This document shows, piece after piece, positions 44,678 through 56,700 of a stretch of DNA of 64,000 nucleotides. The stretch covers positions 930,001 to 994,000 of the forward strand of contig JAIUPT010000036.1 in NCBI GenBank assembly GCA_022315425.1, given 5' to 3'. The position numbers and the translations under genes are program-made. A model generated the notes under the pieces. It searched no databases and was not told where the DNA came from. It saw nothing but the letters and a program-made list of their open reading frames with translations. This stretch comes from Pseudevernia furfuracea. Its lineage: Eukaryota > Ascomycota > Lecanoromycetes > Lecanorales > Parmeliaceae. Position 1 is the first letter of the stretch; the number at the start of each line of letters is the position of its first letter.

Positions 44678-44685
44678 TTCTAGAA
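44678..44685 (+). promoter_or_regulatory. Heat-shock-element-like site
   Basis: TTCTAGAA, a perfect tail-to-tail nTTCnnGAAn pair with a GGAA 7 bp further on, about 295 bp upstream of the hsp104 start. Hsf1 binds arrays of such pentamers; binding here is inferred. Confidence 0.55.
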
Positions 44686-44846
44686 ACAACTGGAAGCAGC
44701 TCCTACCCGATCAACAGACAGCCGTCGAGCTCAAGTAATACAGGTATATAAAGTACTTGACTTTACGACTGACGACTTGATATCTAATGATTGCACCTTA
44801 ACGACATTTCACCTCAATTTCTTTTAAACCATTTTCATACGCATCG

Positions 44847-44854
44847 GAACGTTC
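44847..44854 (+). promoter_or_regulatory. Heat-shock-element-like site
   Basis: GAACGTTC, a head-to-head nGAAnnTTCn pair about 125 bp upstream of the hsp104 start. Confidence 0.5.
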
Positions 44855-44978
44855 GTGGGCCAGAAGAGCATCCACAAATACGCTTCAAGCCCCACAAGCT
44901 ACCTTAAATAGCAACGTGAAGTGGGCTGGGCCCATATCAATCTCCTAATCACACTGCATTCTACCTACAACCGCCAAG

Positions 44979-47786
44979 ATGGCATCTGGCATGAACTTTA
45001 CAGACCGAGCGCAGAAGGCCCTCGCCGACGCTCATGAACTCGCCCAACAATACTCTCACTCCCAGATCCTTCCTCTTCACCTCGCTGTTTCCCTCCTCGA
45101 CCCGCCAATTGACGAATCCAAAGACCAGCAACAAGCCATGAACGCATCACATACGTCAGGCTCATCACCTCTCTTCCGTCAAGTCGTTGACCGTGCCCAC
45201 GGAGACCCCCAAGCGCTTGATCGTACAATGAAGAAAGCTCTTGTCAGGTTACCGAGTCAGGATCCGCCACCGGAGCACGTGTCTATATCTCCTCAATTCT
45301 CGAAGGTCTTGCGGAACGCGAATGAATTGTCGAAGACCCAGAAAGATAGCTACATTGCAATTGACCACCTTATTCAGTCCCTTTCGCAGGAGTCTTCTAT
45401 TGAACGATGTCTAGCAGCAGCCAATATCCCTAACACTAAGCTTATAGACTCTGCCATACAGCAAATCCGCGGGACGAAAAGAGTGGATTCAAAAACTGCG
45501 GATTCAGAACAGGAAAATGAGAACCTCAAGAAGTTCACCATAGACATGACTTCGTTGGCCAGGGAGGGCAAGATTGACCCAGTCATTGGTCGAGAGGAGG
45601 AAATCAGACGAGTAATAAGGATACTGTCACGAAGGACAAAGAACAACCCTGTCTTGATTGGTGAGCCCGGTGTTGGTAAAACGACTGTCGTCGAAGGTCT
45701 GGCCTCGAGGATAGTCAATGCAGATGTACCAGCAAATCTGGCGGCCTGCAAGCTGCTCTCTCTTGACGTCGGATCGTTGGTCGCCGGAAGCAAATACCGG
45801 GGAGAATTCGAGGAACGAATGAAGGGCGTCCTGAAAGAGATAGAGGACTCGAAGGAGATGATAGTCCTCTTCGTTGATGAGATGCATCTACTGATGGGCG
45901 CTGGCTCGAGTGGAGAAGGTGGTATGGACGCAGCCAATCTGCTGAAACCTATGCTTGCAAGAGGTCAATTACACTGCATTGGTGCAACAACGCTGGCCGA
46001 GTATCGAAAATACATTGAAAAAGACCAGGCATTCGAGCGTAGATTCCAACAGGTCTTGGTCAAAGAGCCGACGATACCGGAGACCATCTCAATTCTCCGG
46101 GGCCTGAAGGAAAAGTATGAAGTTCACCACGGTGTCAACATCCTTGACGGGGCAATTGTGGCAGCAGCTACCCTTGCTGCTCGATATCTGACTGCCCGGA
46201 GACTACCTGACTCGGCTGTTGACCTTATTGACGAAGCAGCAGCGGCTGTCAGAGTTACTCGAGAATCGCAACCAGAGGCACTCGACACTATGGAGCGTAG
46301 ACTACGGCAGTTGCAAATCGAGATACATGCTCTCGAGCGTGAAAAGGACGAAGCTGCTCGTTCTCGTCTTTCACAGGCACAGTCAGAAGCGGCAAACGTT
46401 GAGGAGGATCTCAAGCCCATGCGTGAGAAATACGAAACGGAAAAGCAGCGTAGCAAAGACATTCAAAGAGAAAAGATCAGATATGATGAATACAAAGTCA
46501 AGCAAGAAGAGGCCGAGCGGAACAAAGACATAGAGAAAGCTTCAGACCTTCTCTACGGTGCTATGCCCGAGACCAAAGCTCGTATTGAGCAACTCGAAGC
46601 CGACCGTGCCCGTGCGGATGCTGAGCTTTATCAACGTCGCGGGTCTGAGGGCGTTCAGGAAGCTATGCTCACAGACGCAGTGGGGCCTGATCAAATCAAT
46701 GAGATTGTGGCTCGCTGGACAGGAATACCAGTGACACGTCTTCGGACCTCAGAAAAGGACAAGCTTCTACAAATGGAGAAGCACCTGGGCAAGGTAGTTG
46801 TGGGTCAGAAGGAAGCTGTCACGTCTGTTTCCAACGCCATTCGTCTCCAGCGCTCCGGTCTTAGTAATCCTAATCAGCCACCCTCCTTCCTCTTCTGCGG
46901 TCCGTCTGGTACAGGAAAGACGCTGCTCACGAAAGCTCTTGCGGAGTTTCTCTTTGACGACCCGAAGTCCATGATTCGCTTCGACATGTCCGAGTATCAA
47001 GAGAGGCATTCGCTCTCTCGCATGATCGGTGCACCTCCAGGCTATGTAGGCCATGATGCGGGAGGACAGCTTACGGAAGCCCTTCGCCGAAGGCCCTTCT
47101 CAATCCTCCTCTTCGACGAGGTTGAAAAAGCCGCAAAGGAGGTCCTCACTGTTATGTTGCAGCTCATGGACGACGGTCGTATCACGGACGGCCAGGGTCG
47201 CATTGTTGACGCTCGCAACTGTATCGTCGTAATGACGTCCAACCTCGGTGCCGAATACCTTGCTCGTCAGAACGCCCCTGATGGTAAAATTGATGCTACG
47301 ACGCGCGAGATGGTTATGACTTCATTGCGAAACTACTTCCTACCGGAATTCCTAAACCGCATATCTAGCATTGTCATCTTCAACCGCTTGACAAGAAAGG
47401 AGATTCGCAAGATCGTCGATGTTCGGCTGGTAGAGATACAGAAACGCCTTGCTCAAAATGACCGTAAAGTCACAATTTGGTGCTCGGACGAAGTCAAAGA
47501 CTATCTTGGTTACGCCGGGTACTCTCCAGCGTACGGCGCGCGCCCTCTGGCTCGACTCATCGAGAAAGAGGTGCTGAACCGTATGGCAGTACTGATACTC
47601 CGAGGCGGTATTCAGGATGGCGAAACAGCTAAGGTGGTGATGGAGGATGGACGAGTCACTGTCCTTCCTAATCACGGCGACAGTGAAGACGAGGATGAGG
47701 ACGCAATGGTTGACGAGGACGAAGCGGAGGATGACGCGGTGGAGATGCTTCAGGATGGAACGGGGGATATGGATCTGTATGAGTGA
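44979..47786 (+). CDS. hsp104: Hsp104 disaggregase (ClpB family AAA+ ATPase)
   Basis: The 935-aa protein has no intron. N-terminal Clp repeats (FTDRAQKALADAHELAQQ, then ILPLHLAVSLL) are followed by NBD1 with Walker A GEPGVGKT at about 228-235 and Walker B VLFVDEMH. The middle domain coiled coil lies at about 425-545 (RLRQLQIEIHALEREKDEAA). NBD2 has Walker A GPSGTGKT at about 641-648, Walker B ILLFDEVEKA and the pore loop GYVGHD. The acidic tail (DSEDEDEDAMVDEDEAEDD) corresponds to the yeast Hsp104 C-terminal tail. The hexamer pulls proteins out of aggregates together with Hsp70/Hsp40 in the cytosol and nucleus. The middle domain and acidic tail separate it from mitochondrial Hsp78. Upstream heat-shock-element-like sites support stress induction. 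Confidence 0.95.
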   Translation: MASGMNFTDRAQKALADAHELAQQYSHSQILPLHLAVSLLDPPIDESKDQQQAMNASHTSGSSPLFRQVVDRAHGDPQALDRTMKKALVRLPSQDPPPEHVSISPQFSKVLRNANELSKTQKDSYIAIDHLIQSLSQESSIERCLAAANIPNTKLIDSAIQQIRGTKRVDSKTADSEQENENLKKFTIDMTSLAREGKIDPVIGREEEIRRVIRILSRRTKNNPVLIGEPGVGKTTVVEGLASRIVNADVPANLAACKLLSLDVGSLVAGSKYRGEFEERMKGVLKEIEDSKEMIVLFVDEMHLLMGAGSSGEGGMDAANLLKPMLARGQLHCIGATTLAEYRKYIEKDQAFERRFQQVLVKEPTIPETISILRGLKEKYEVHHGVNILDGAIVAAATLAARYLTARRLPDSAVDLIDEAAAAVRVTRESQPEALDTMERRLRQLQIEIHALEREKDEAARSRLSQAQSEAANVEEDLKPMREKYETEKQRSKDIQREKIRYDEYKVKQEEAERNKDIEKASDLLYGAMPETKARIEQLEADRARADAELYQRRGSEGVQEAMLTDAVGPDQINEIVARWTGIPVTRLRTSEKDKLLQMEKHLGKVVVGQKEAVTSVSNAIRLQRSGLSNPNQPPSFLFCGPSGTGKTLLTKALAEFLFDDPKSMIRFDMSEYQERHSLSRMIGAPPGYVGHDAGGQLTEALRRRPFSILLFDEVEKAAKEVLTVMLQLMDDGRITDGQGRIVDARNCIVVMTSNLGAEYLARQNAPDGKIDATTREMVMTSLRNYFLPEFLNRISSIVIFNRLTRKEIRKIVDVRLVEIQKRLAQNDRKVTIWCSDEVKDYLGYAGYSPAYGARPLARLIEKEVLNRMAVLILRGGIQDGETAKVVMEDGRVTVLPNHGDSEDEDEDAMVDEDEAEDDAVEMLQDGTGDMDLYE

Positions 47787-48387
47787 GGTGGAATGGTTTG
47801 GCGGGGAGGAGCGGTCTTTCCCTCCTGCGCTAGGTGGAAACCAAAACCAGGTATTGAGCTTGAAAAGATTGCACATAGCGATGACCGTCATGACTCTACA
47901 TGATTACAATGTGAGTGAAGGTCATGGGCCATAGATGCCAGCCCACAGTTATTATTTTGCCTTGATGTTAGCATGTATCTAGCTTTGGATGCTCTATCAT
48001 TTTCGATTATAGCCTGGCGTTTTGTCGATATATGGGTCATCATCGCAGGTTAAACCTGTGTCTCCTTTTTTTCCTATTGCCCGGCTAGGACTAACAGGAG
48101 CAAATGCTAGAGCAATCTCAGAAACGAAGGAGAAGCAGCTTGTGTGAATGTCATGTACATTTGCAAAGGGCTAGCAACAGCATAAAAAATACACCGCTAC
48201 ATGAATCAGGCAAACAGCTTCATAGTAGACATACTTATTGACACAGCTCGAAGTAGGAAAGCCATACAATGTGGACGAGATTCAGGGTTGAAAGCCACGT
48301 TTGTTACCTCCAGATCAATTACAATGTTGGCTGCCCGGCAGCATGAGTATGCATGAGGATAATTTCCCCTCTCCTGAGGTCTAGTGC

Positions 48388-48416
48388 CTTCCCTTTCCTT
48401 TCCTTTCCTTTCCTTT
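48388..48416. repeat. CCTTT microsatellite
   Basis: Five to six near-perfect tandem units of CCTTT/TTTCC. Confidence 0.7.
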
Positions 48417-50810
48417 TCATGATTCTCTTGTAGCAGGCCCACGCACCTGTTGGCAAGCAACGGGCCATGGTTCAGTCAATCCATCCCGAAAACATCTCAC
48501 CATTCCACAGACAGACCTTTGCTCAGCAACTTCGACAAAGAAAGTGATCGAGTGGCGAAAGCAAGACCCGCGCCAACCTCAAACGGAACAGCACTGCAAT
48601 GAAATTCGCCCAACTGAGTTCAAAACGGTATAGGAAGTCTTGACCACCCTCCTTTTCTCATCGCTCTTCTCTGCCCTCTGTGTGGCAGAGCCACCGTTTA
48701 AGCAGTATCGTACATTCCTGGCCTGCTCCGCCCGGGAATTGTCCGAAAGGACCGCCCCAAATCCAAATCCGGCAAGTCCATGTGCATTTCCTCCCTTCCC
48801 CGCTGCCACTTGGTGAGATTGTTGAAATATTTATGGGATTGTTGGATCATTGGCACAGAAGAAAGAAAAGAAAGAAAATGAATGCTTCCTCGTGCTGAGC
48901 TGGCAGCTGACCTAGCAAAGGTGCAGAGCAACGCATCACAGGATTAGCGTTTTGGTTTTATTTTGTTTTGTTGGTGCCTGCAGTCACACGACACCACACC
49001 AGGTCCATCCCTTTGGCGCACAGATCTATTGAGCAGACAGTGGTCTTCCGGGAAAACCTTGGGGGAAAGGGGCTGGGAGGAGCGGGCCGAGCAGCAGCTC
49101 ATAGCTCTTGATGCTCGGATATATTGGTGCCGTGTCGCAGCAAGCAAGCTAGGTGGGTAGGCTGTCCATGGAGAACCCCCTTGGTCGGAAAAGGTTCTCT
49201 TTGTTGAGTTCTGATGCGGGCAGCGTTCCCCGGCCACAGGGGTCTTGGAAGATCTTTAATGTCTCGAGTCATCAACGGCGCACATCATCGTCTCGGCCAA
49301 CGGAAAGTGTTGCACTCATAGCCCTATACAGATTTTGACTTGGATAGTCTCCCCGAATTTCCGGGATACGGTTGGTGCTGAACAGAGTGCATTTTCCGGC
49401 ACGCTACCTACATATCTTGTAATATCAAAGAAGAGGGGCAGAAAGGTTATGCAGGCAGAACGGGGAATTAAGCAGCGTGGCTATCCACATTGAGCTGGCA
49501 TTCGTGCGCAGGAAATGAAAAAAAAACCGTACCGTAGATGCTGGTAGCGCAAAAGCAAACCACTGCAGAGGACTAGTGGGAACAGCACAGGGCGTTGGCT
49601 TAATCACACGTCAATGTCATGCAGGAAACATATGCAAGGCCAACGAGATGCGTGCAAAGCCAAAAATTTACCGCTTTGGGATGACGCTGACGACGGCTTG
49701 CATCAGGGAACATAGCAATGATCGATTGGGACCAATGATAGAAAGGAGACTCTGCAGAAAGGGGTGATATGGATGCCGGTGCTTCTCCAAATGCAAGCCC
49801 TTGAGTGCCAAGCCATTTGTCGAGTCGGCGTCAGGGACTCAGGAAAGAGAGGCAATCGTATCCTGTTATTTCGCCTGGATATTCTCGCGTCTCTCATGAT
49901 GGAGACAAGGATAGGAAATTTTTGCCTTGCGTGGAACGCGTTTTAATCATTTCACATGAGACAATGTCTTTCGTCTTGCGGTTGATGGTAGCTACTAGAG
50001 GCTCCGAGTCCGCCTCGAGTTGGCGCTTCTTAGATCCATCAACCATGAAACGCCATGTGATCAAAATGTAACGGCGGTCCATGTTGGATGTTTGTCAAAT
50101 GGGCCAGCTCAATAATCCCCGGCTCCACTTCCGGTGTTATTGCTGTTGCCCAGCCCCTCTTGTCCTGTCCTGTCCTGCCCTTTGTTCGGCAAGGTGTGCG
50201 AACCAAGAAGCTAGGCGGAGCAGATGCCCGAATGCGTCAAGCGGGAATGAGATGAGCTGTAGCGGCAAGTGGCAAGTGGCAAGGTAAGCATCTACAGTGT
50301 CTGAGTAGGAGTACAGCGGTCAGCATCACCGAGCCATTCGGTTCCCTCCGGCTTCCAAGCTTCGTCACATTTCAGCAGCAGATCTACGTTCGAATCCTCA
50401 ATCAAGGAACACGGATCAAGCAAGAAGGAACGGGTATGGTCTCCTGTCTCATCCTACCTAGGCAACAACCAAGACCCTTCAGGAAAGTCGAACAATAATT
50501 AATCGCAAGGGCAAGAATCCGCAAACATTTCGAGTCAAGGCAATCTACCTACCCTTCTACGAGTACATGTGAGCGCTGATCTCTCCTGCAGGCTACCGAC
50601 CTAGGCGCTGTGCATGCGAGTTTGGGAAAACATGGGAGCATGCGCTGGATGGATTTGATGGTTATCATCAGGTGATATTAATAATCCAAGCGGCCAAGCA
50701 AGCCAAGCTGGAAGATCCTCCTCTACCCATCGACATTATCTTTCTCCCCCCATCCCCTCGTCCAGCACTTTTTCCCCTTTCCCACCTCTTTTTCCAAGAA
50801 ACTCTCCACC

Positions 50811-50838
50811 GCTGATCGCTGATCGCTGATCGCTGATC
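50811..50838. repeat. Heptamer tandem repeat (GCTGATC x4)
   Basis: Four perfect copies of GCTGATC immediately downstream of a CT-rich tract. The TGATCGC core reads partly palindromically. Function unknown. Confidence 0.8.
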
Positions 50839-51563
50839 GGGGCGGTCGCCTTTCTAGCGCATCTCCTAGAAGGAACGGGAGAAGCGCCGATCACCTTCTG
50901 GTGAATCCGCTACAAGGCCGGTACTTGGCGATCGTCGTTTTTCTAGGGTAGGAGGGAAATCCGCTAGAAGGTTTGCCCTCGGCCTTCTAGAAGCCTCCTT
51001 ACTTTGGGCTAGGTGCTGCGGCTGACAGGCGGACTTTCCTCCTTCACCGTATAATCCGTATTTCATGTCTCAGGAACATGTCACGCGGTGCGATGGGAGA
51101 GTCTGGCCCCTGGAGGCGGCAGCTGTTCCTTGCTTCTTGTTGGGGTGCCCGTGTTCATCTACACAATGGTCATTGAGTCCAGAACAGAAAGCGGGACCGA
51201 TGGGTTGGTGACCCAAATACGAAGACGCACTAGGCAACGCGAGAGAGAAAGAGAGAAAGAGAGAGGAAGAGAGCGAGGCAGCCAAACTTTGATGGAGCCT
51301 TCAACGAGACCTTTGTCTTGCAGTAAGCTGGAAAGCCATCGTAGATGAAATTTATACAAGGTAGTCAAGGTAGCCTATCGTGTAGCAAGAAAAGATCAAT
51401 GCGCCTCGTTATGAACATCCAAGTCTATGGTCATAGATACACATGAGTCCCCAAGTCTATCCCATTTTTGACATCCAAGAGCAGCGACCGAGGCAAGCAG
51501 AAACGTTTGGTGGTATACCGCAGGCCGGGAACAGAGTACAAGTACAAGCAAGGCTTCAATCGT

Positions 51564-53720
51564 TCAACCAAACAACACCTCTTTAGACATGGACTGCGCC
51601 ACATCTCTCCAATCAGCCTCTCCGTGGCCCGAGTCACTTCTTCGCCAAATCTCCTCACAAACCTCCCACGCAGTGACAATGTTGTTCATGCCCTGCCTGG
51701 TCTCGAGGTGGCGGAAGACGGTTCGCGCAACGTTCCTGTCCACGTCCTCCGCCGCTTCGCAAGCAGCGGTGAAAAGCGGCCAGACTAGGGTTGCCATGGG
51801 GCCAGAGAATATGACCACACGGAGGCATGATTGCAGTGTCTGCTTGGTAGGCGTTTGTACCTTGGGATCCGAGCGAGGATACGATAAAATCACGCGATAG
51901 AGAAAGACGAAAGATGCCTGTTTGTGTGCTTCGGCGTTGTTGAGAATAGATTGCAGGCGGGAGTCATCACCGGGATTTTCAACCGTCACAACCGACGGCG
52001 GGAGTTTGGGGACCCATTGTTGCAGCGCGAGCTCAATGCTAGTCGTGTTGGTTTCGAAGTCGGCTCGCAGATTATTGGCTTTGTCGTGGCCAGGGCTCTG
52101 CAACTCTTCCTTGTCCAGATTCCGCTTGACATCTACCAGGCTAGCAAGTCGGTGGATAATGGGCCATAGATCCGCCATGAGACCGAAGAGAGTGTCAACC
52201 GAGGCCATGGCTGAGCGGTCGTGGGCAGAGACAAAGTCTTGAGTCGAGGGTACGAGGATAGTTCCGGACATGGGCGAAGAGCCGAACGAAAGAGCGGAAG
52301 CCACATCGAAATACCGGAATGCCTAAACGCTGTCAGAAGAAAGTATGTTGAGAAGGCGAATTGTTTCTACTCACCCTCTCAAGAAACACACTGGTTGGAC
52401 CACGCTTCGCTCTTCGTTCCCGCATGATCGATAGTGCGCCTCTCAGATGACTGTTCAATACAGTAGAAGAGCCACTTCTCACGATCTGAAGCGGGTCAGC
52501 ATGCCGTGGGAAATGGTTGGGTATATATAAACTGACTTCGTAATACAACAATAGAATAATGACGGCAAGGACTTCATCTCGGTTGCCCTCGTCCTTGTGC
52601 GCTATGAGACCTGCGAGCCCTTGCAAAGCTTTCGAATGCAGATCAAGAGCCCTTTCTTCCACATGCAATCCCCGGTGCTCAAGATGCGCACTTGAGATGG
52701 CGTAGATGGCGTTGAGTAATGGAGGGCTCTTCCGAGCCATGGGTAATACGAGCTGTCTGAAAGGGTTGCCCGAGTCTTCTTTGAAAACGATGAGGTGGCT
52801 CAAGACGTTACAAAAGTGATCTAAAAGTCCTCTTCGGGATTCACGACTAGTGTACTCAGAGTACGGAGGGAGACTGGGAGACTGGGCCTGAACGGATGGT
52901 GTAAAGTCGTAGGGTGAACCGGCAGACTGTGGGGAGAGAAAGGCACTTGTGGGATCCGGATATGAGCTGCTCCTCGACAATGCGGATGGCGGCGCTGTGA
53001 ACATTTCTCTCGTGACCTGGACTATATCTGGATCGTAAGGTGGGTGGTCCTTGGAGAAGCCATCTAGCGGGTCCATGTGAAGCTGCTTCACCTGGTCGGA
53101 ATGTCGTGCAAAGCTATCGAGAGATGTGAAAGAAGGAAGAGAGGAATTCATGTCTCCGAAGGTGTCACTGCCACAGCTGGAAGCGGAATCGCTAAAGACG
53201 GAGTCGGCTGAATGGATTTCCCAGTTCTCGGCGATCGCTGGAAGAGGCGGGGTTGGGGATCCGGATAAGATGGAGGAGCCCGAGCTTGAGTCTTGACGAA
53301 GAGCTTGGAGCCTATCGTGGAAGCCATAGTGTTGCCCTGGAGCCGTGGTTGGAGGTCTCATGCCCATGTGTTCCGGGTTGGAGACGGTCCTTCTCCTCTT
53401 CCGAGGCTTGACGGGCTCATATTCACACCTCAAGCCCCGTTCGAGGCAGCGATCACATTGTGGGCGCTCTTCGTTACACTTTTTCTTCTTCTCTTTGCTA
53501 CAGGACCGTCAGCATATGGGAATATATGTTGTGGTGTTTGGGGTTTGGCTCACCAATGTACACATCCTACCACGCGTCGAATCATGCACGGTCAGCCGCA
53601 TGTCTTTGAGGTACTTCTAAGAGAAGGACATGGACGGCAGGTTGAGTACGCAAGCTTACCTGCTCGTGAGCGCCTCTTGGGAATCTTGGCTGGGACTGGT
53701 CTGTGATAAAGCAACATCAT
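51564..53720 (-). CDS. Zn2Cys6 transcription factor with fungal regulatory domain
   Basis: Exons (minus) are 53720-53660, 53566-53554, 53497-52537, 52485-52375 and 52322-51564, giving 634 aa with all junctions in frame. The binuclear cluster is GCVHCKEKKKKCNEER, then PQCDRCLERGLRCEYE, followed by a basic PRKRRR linker. The first two cysteines lie on a 13-nt exon. A Ser/Pro-rich linker of about 200 residues follows, then a Fungal_trans_2-like domain (RGLLDHFCNVLSHLIVFK, IYAISSAHLEHR, LAVIILLLYYEIVRSGSSTV, then LRGALSIMRER), ending with a helical C-terminus. It probably regulates a metabolic or developmental pathway; target unknown. The start ATG is the first in-frame one upstream of PAKIPKRRSRAG; an additional 5' exon is possible. 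Confidence 0.85.
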
Positions 53721-56700
53721 GGAAGGTGAACAGTCAAACATGAACAGGCAATGTAGTCTCGGGAGACCACAAATATTGATGATTATATGTTCAAGATGTC
53801 TCGAGGCACAGGGAGAGGGGGGCTATAAGAGAGATTTTGATGATCAGTTGCTGATCAGGTCAATGGCTATAGCTTAGTTGACTTTGATACACAGGGATTG
53901 AGGCTTTAAGATGTAAAGGGTATAGAATGAGAATGATATAGGCGCAATGTTTTATACTGTTCAGTTTGGGAATGGGTCGGGGGGCATGGGCAGGAGCATG
54001 GGGTCTTTTTGAGGCTGCGGGGGTGGGAGGTATTATTATTATTACCTTATGTATTATTATGGGTTGTCGTGTGGTGTAATAAAGTCATTATTAGTACGTA
54101 CCTACCTAAGCTAAGGTAAAGCTCATAGGTTTCGAGGAACTGGAAGGCAGATAAAATAATGTGGGGCAAAGGGGGTGGATGATCAATTTGCCGGGGTCCG
54201 TGATACTTACTAGTCTTTTCTGCTGCAGGCTTGAGAAAAAAGAGAAAAAAAGAATGGCAGGGATGTTTTATTCGGTTTTGATGCACGCCATGCACCTCCT
54301 GTTGACTCCTGTCAGGGAGACTAGAACCAACGGGGGAGGAACGTCATCCTACTCGAGTCGCGATATCCACTCGTCACATTCGGCTTAGCCTCTTACTGGG
54401 GGTTGAAACCAATGGGCATCTTCATCATCATTGCATGGGATCAATAGGGTACATGGTCCCTTAAGGCTGCCCTAGAAGAAATAACTAAAGAAATAACTAA
54501 TGCAATAAGCCTGGTCGACCGACAACTTTACATACAAGGCCAGGACTGAGGGAACAAGGTTTGGAGGGATCGGCAGCTCGGTTCAATCATCCTTTAGGAA
54601 AAGCGTTGAGATCGTCAGCACCTTACCTTAGCTCTTTAGCCTTGTTTAGCCCTAAAGCCTAAGGGCTGCAAAAAAGACCCCCGGACCCCTTCAATTATTT
54701 GCTCATCCCATCCTTTAATTGGATCATCCTCCCTGCCCCAACACCCTGTCACCTTGACACCTTCTCCACCCATATCCTTCTAGTGACCTTCTAGACGATT
54801 TCCTTATGGGAACGAGCAGGCATCATGGAAAGACAATGGAAGACACCAAGAACAAAGAAGAAACAAGACAAGAATCCTTCATCTCATTTCCTCCCGTAAT
54901 CATACTACCTAATCATACCCTCAAGCGCAGTCCAAATCCCTCAGTCCTGAACTCCCAAGAGCCCCCCCCCCCCCAACTTGAAAAGTTGCAACTGGTTATG
55001 CGTCGCCACATGATTCATGCTTCATGATTCGTGCTTCATGCTTCGTGCTTCATGCCAACTATGCGTGACGGAAATACCTGAAACATTCCCAAACGTTCCC
55101 AAAAGACTAATCCCTCACACCCACATCTCACAATCGAAATCCCCTACATTCTTAGCCCCGACCCAATATCCACTCCATACGATACCTATCCCCAAGACTC
55201 TCTCGGTACTATGATACCATCTTTGGAGCAATGGTCGAGACAATCGATCGGCCACTGGGCCTCACTCTCTCCAGCGAAAGCTCGTCCAATCCCCAAGTCA
55301 GGTTATCAGATGTGAAACACTGAAAGCCGCGGTCTAAGTTGCTTGCGAACGGAATAGGATGCGGTACAGTAGTACTCTTGGCCTACGCCTCCTACTCCGA
55401 CACGAAAGCTTGAACTCTTCTAGCTCGTCCCTTGGTCCCATGCTTCATTGGATGTCTGTTTTGTCGCTTGTACGGAGTAGTACCCTGGTCGCATAGTAGC
55501 ATCCTGGTTACTAAGTAGTAAGAGATCAACGGCTGACCTAAACTAATTCCGTTGAAAACAGACCAACTATTGCCGCGCGAACTATCATCGAAGGCACGAA
55601 GAACATTCCAGGAAAGTATGAGCTTTGATTGGACATGACCATCTCTCTGACCGCAGAAAGATTGACTTTGCTGTTAAAAGTCTCATTTCACCAACATCTC
55701 ACCTACCTTACTCTGCCTGCGAGCCAGTTTCGGACAGCGGACAAGTAGATTCCCTTTCTGGCTACCTACTCGAACAGAGAAGTGAAATGCAGCGTCCGTC
55801 GCATTGTTGCATCTGTACGATATTAGAGGCTCAAGCAGACGAAGCTCATTGCTTCAGTCCTTTCTAATGGCGCCATCCAAGCATTAGCCTCTGGCCTACA
55901 AATCGTGCCAAAAGAGCCCGAATGTCTGCGGAAGCTAAATCACTACCAATGACTCTGAATGATTTAGCAGTCACCGACCCAGTAGCAATCTAGTCACACC
56001 TACCGCCACTGAGTGGGACTGTCCACAACGATGACACACATAAGCTGACGAGTCCTGGATCTCCATGTGTCTTCTTTCTAAGTGGCTCCACCAACTCCTG
56101 TGTCAAGAGTTTGGAAAATGTGGAATGTGATGACTGGCCCACAAGTGCCTCAGAGCTGCCAATGGTGAATCAAGACCAGTGCTCTACGATCTCGTGACTT
56201 CCACGTTTCGCCACCATTGCATAGAAGCGGTGCGAGGATTTCCAATCGTCCAGCTTTCGGTGTCCGATCCTGCGATCTGGCAGACTTGTCAACTTTTCCC
56301 GACAATGTCGACATGGTGGCGCAATGGGCTCATGATCCTGCGAGATAAGATAGTCGCCTGTCAAGTCGAAATAACCTGGACAACTTTAATAAGATCTTTG
56401 ACAGAAAACATTTGCTTTTCCCGGCCAACCATTCTGAAGTGTCTGAATACATAGACTCCGGCCCTTCGAACGCCATAGCTTCGGCAAGCCTTACGGCCTG
56501 AACCCGGATGGTGTTTCAGAGCATGCAGCCCGCTTCAGGGTGACCCGAGCTCATCGAGGTTTCGAAGTAGGATTAGCTGTTACTATTTTGGATGCGACGG
56601 TACTCCCTTGCGCTGCAGCATGATTTGCTATATTGGTAACATCTTTGTTTGAACGACATTGGTGAACTTTTCAAAATCGACTTCTGCGAAACTTGGGCCC

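Larger units (their letters stand above)
44287..44978. other. Promoter region of hsp104
   Basis: About 690 bp upstream of the Hsp104 start codon. It contains two heat-shock-element-like inverted pairs, listed separately, and a pyrimidine-rich leader. No further gene. Confidence 0.5.
47787..51563. other. 3.8-kb spacer between converging hsp104 and Zn2Cys6 genes
   Basis: No protein gene recognised. Scattered short frames up to about 100 codons on both strands show no domain. The region holds a CCTTT microsatellite (about 48388-48416), a GTCCTGTCCTG tract near 50160, a 7-bp tandem repeat (50811-50838), CT-rich stretches typical of fungal promoters (50740-50810), and a purine-rich AGAGAGAAAG tract near 51240. 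The CT-rich stretch followed by CTAGAAGG-type motifs hints at a promoter, perhaps for a non-coding transcript. Confidence 0.4.

Noticed and set aside
50370..50420. Possible tRNA T-arm (GTTCGAATCC)
   Set aside because: The flanking bases do not pair into a 5-bp T stem and no acceptor, D or anticodon arm can be assembled around it.
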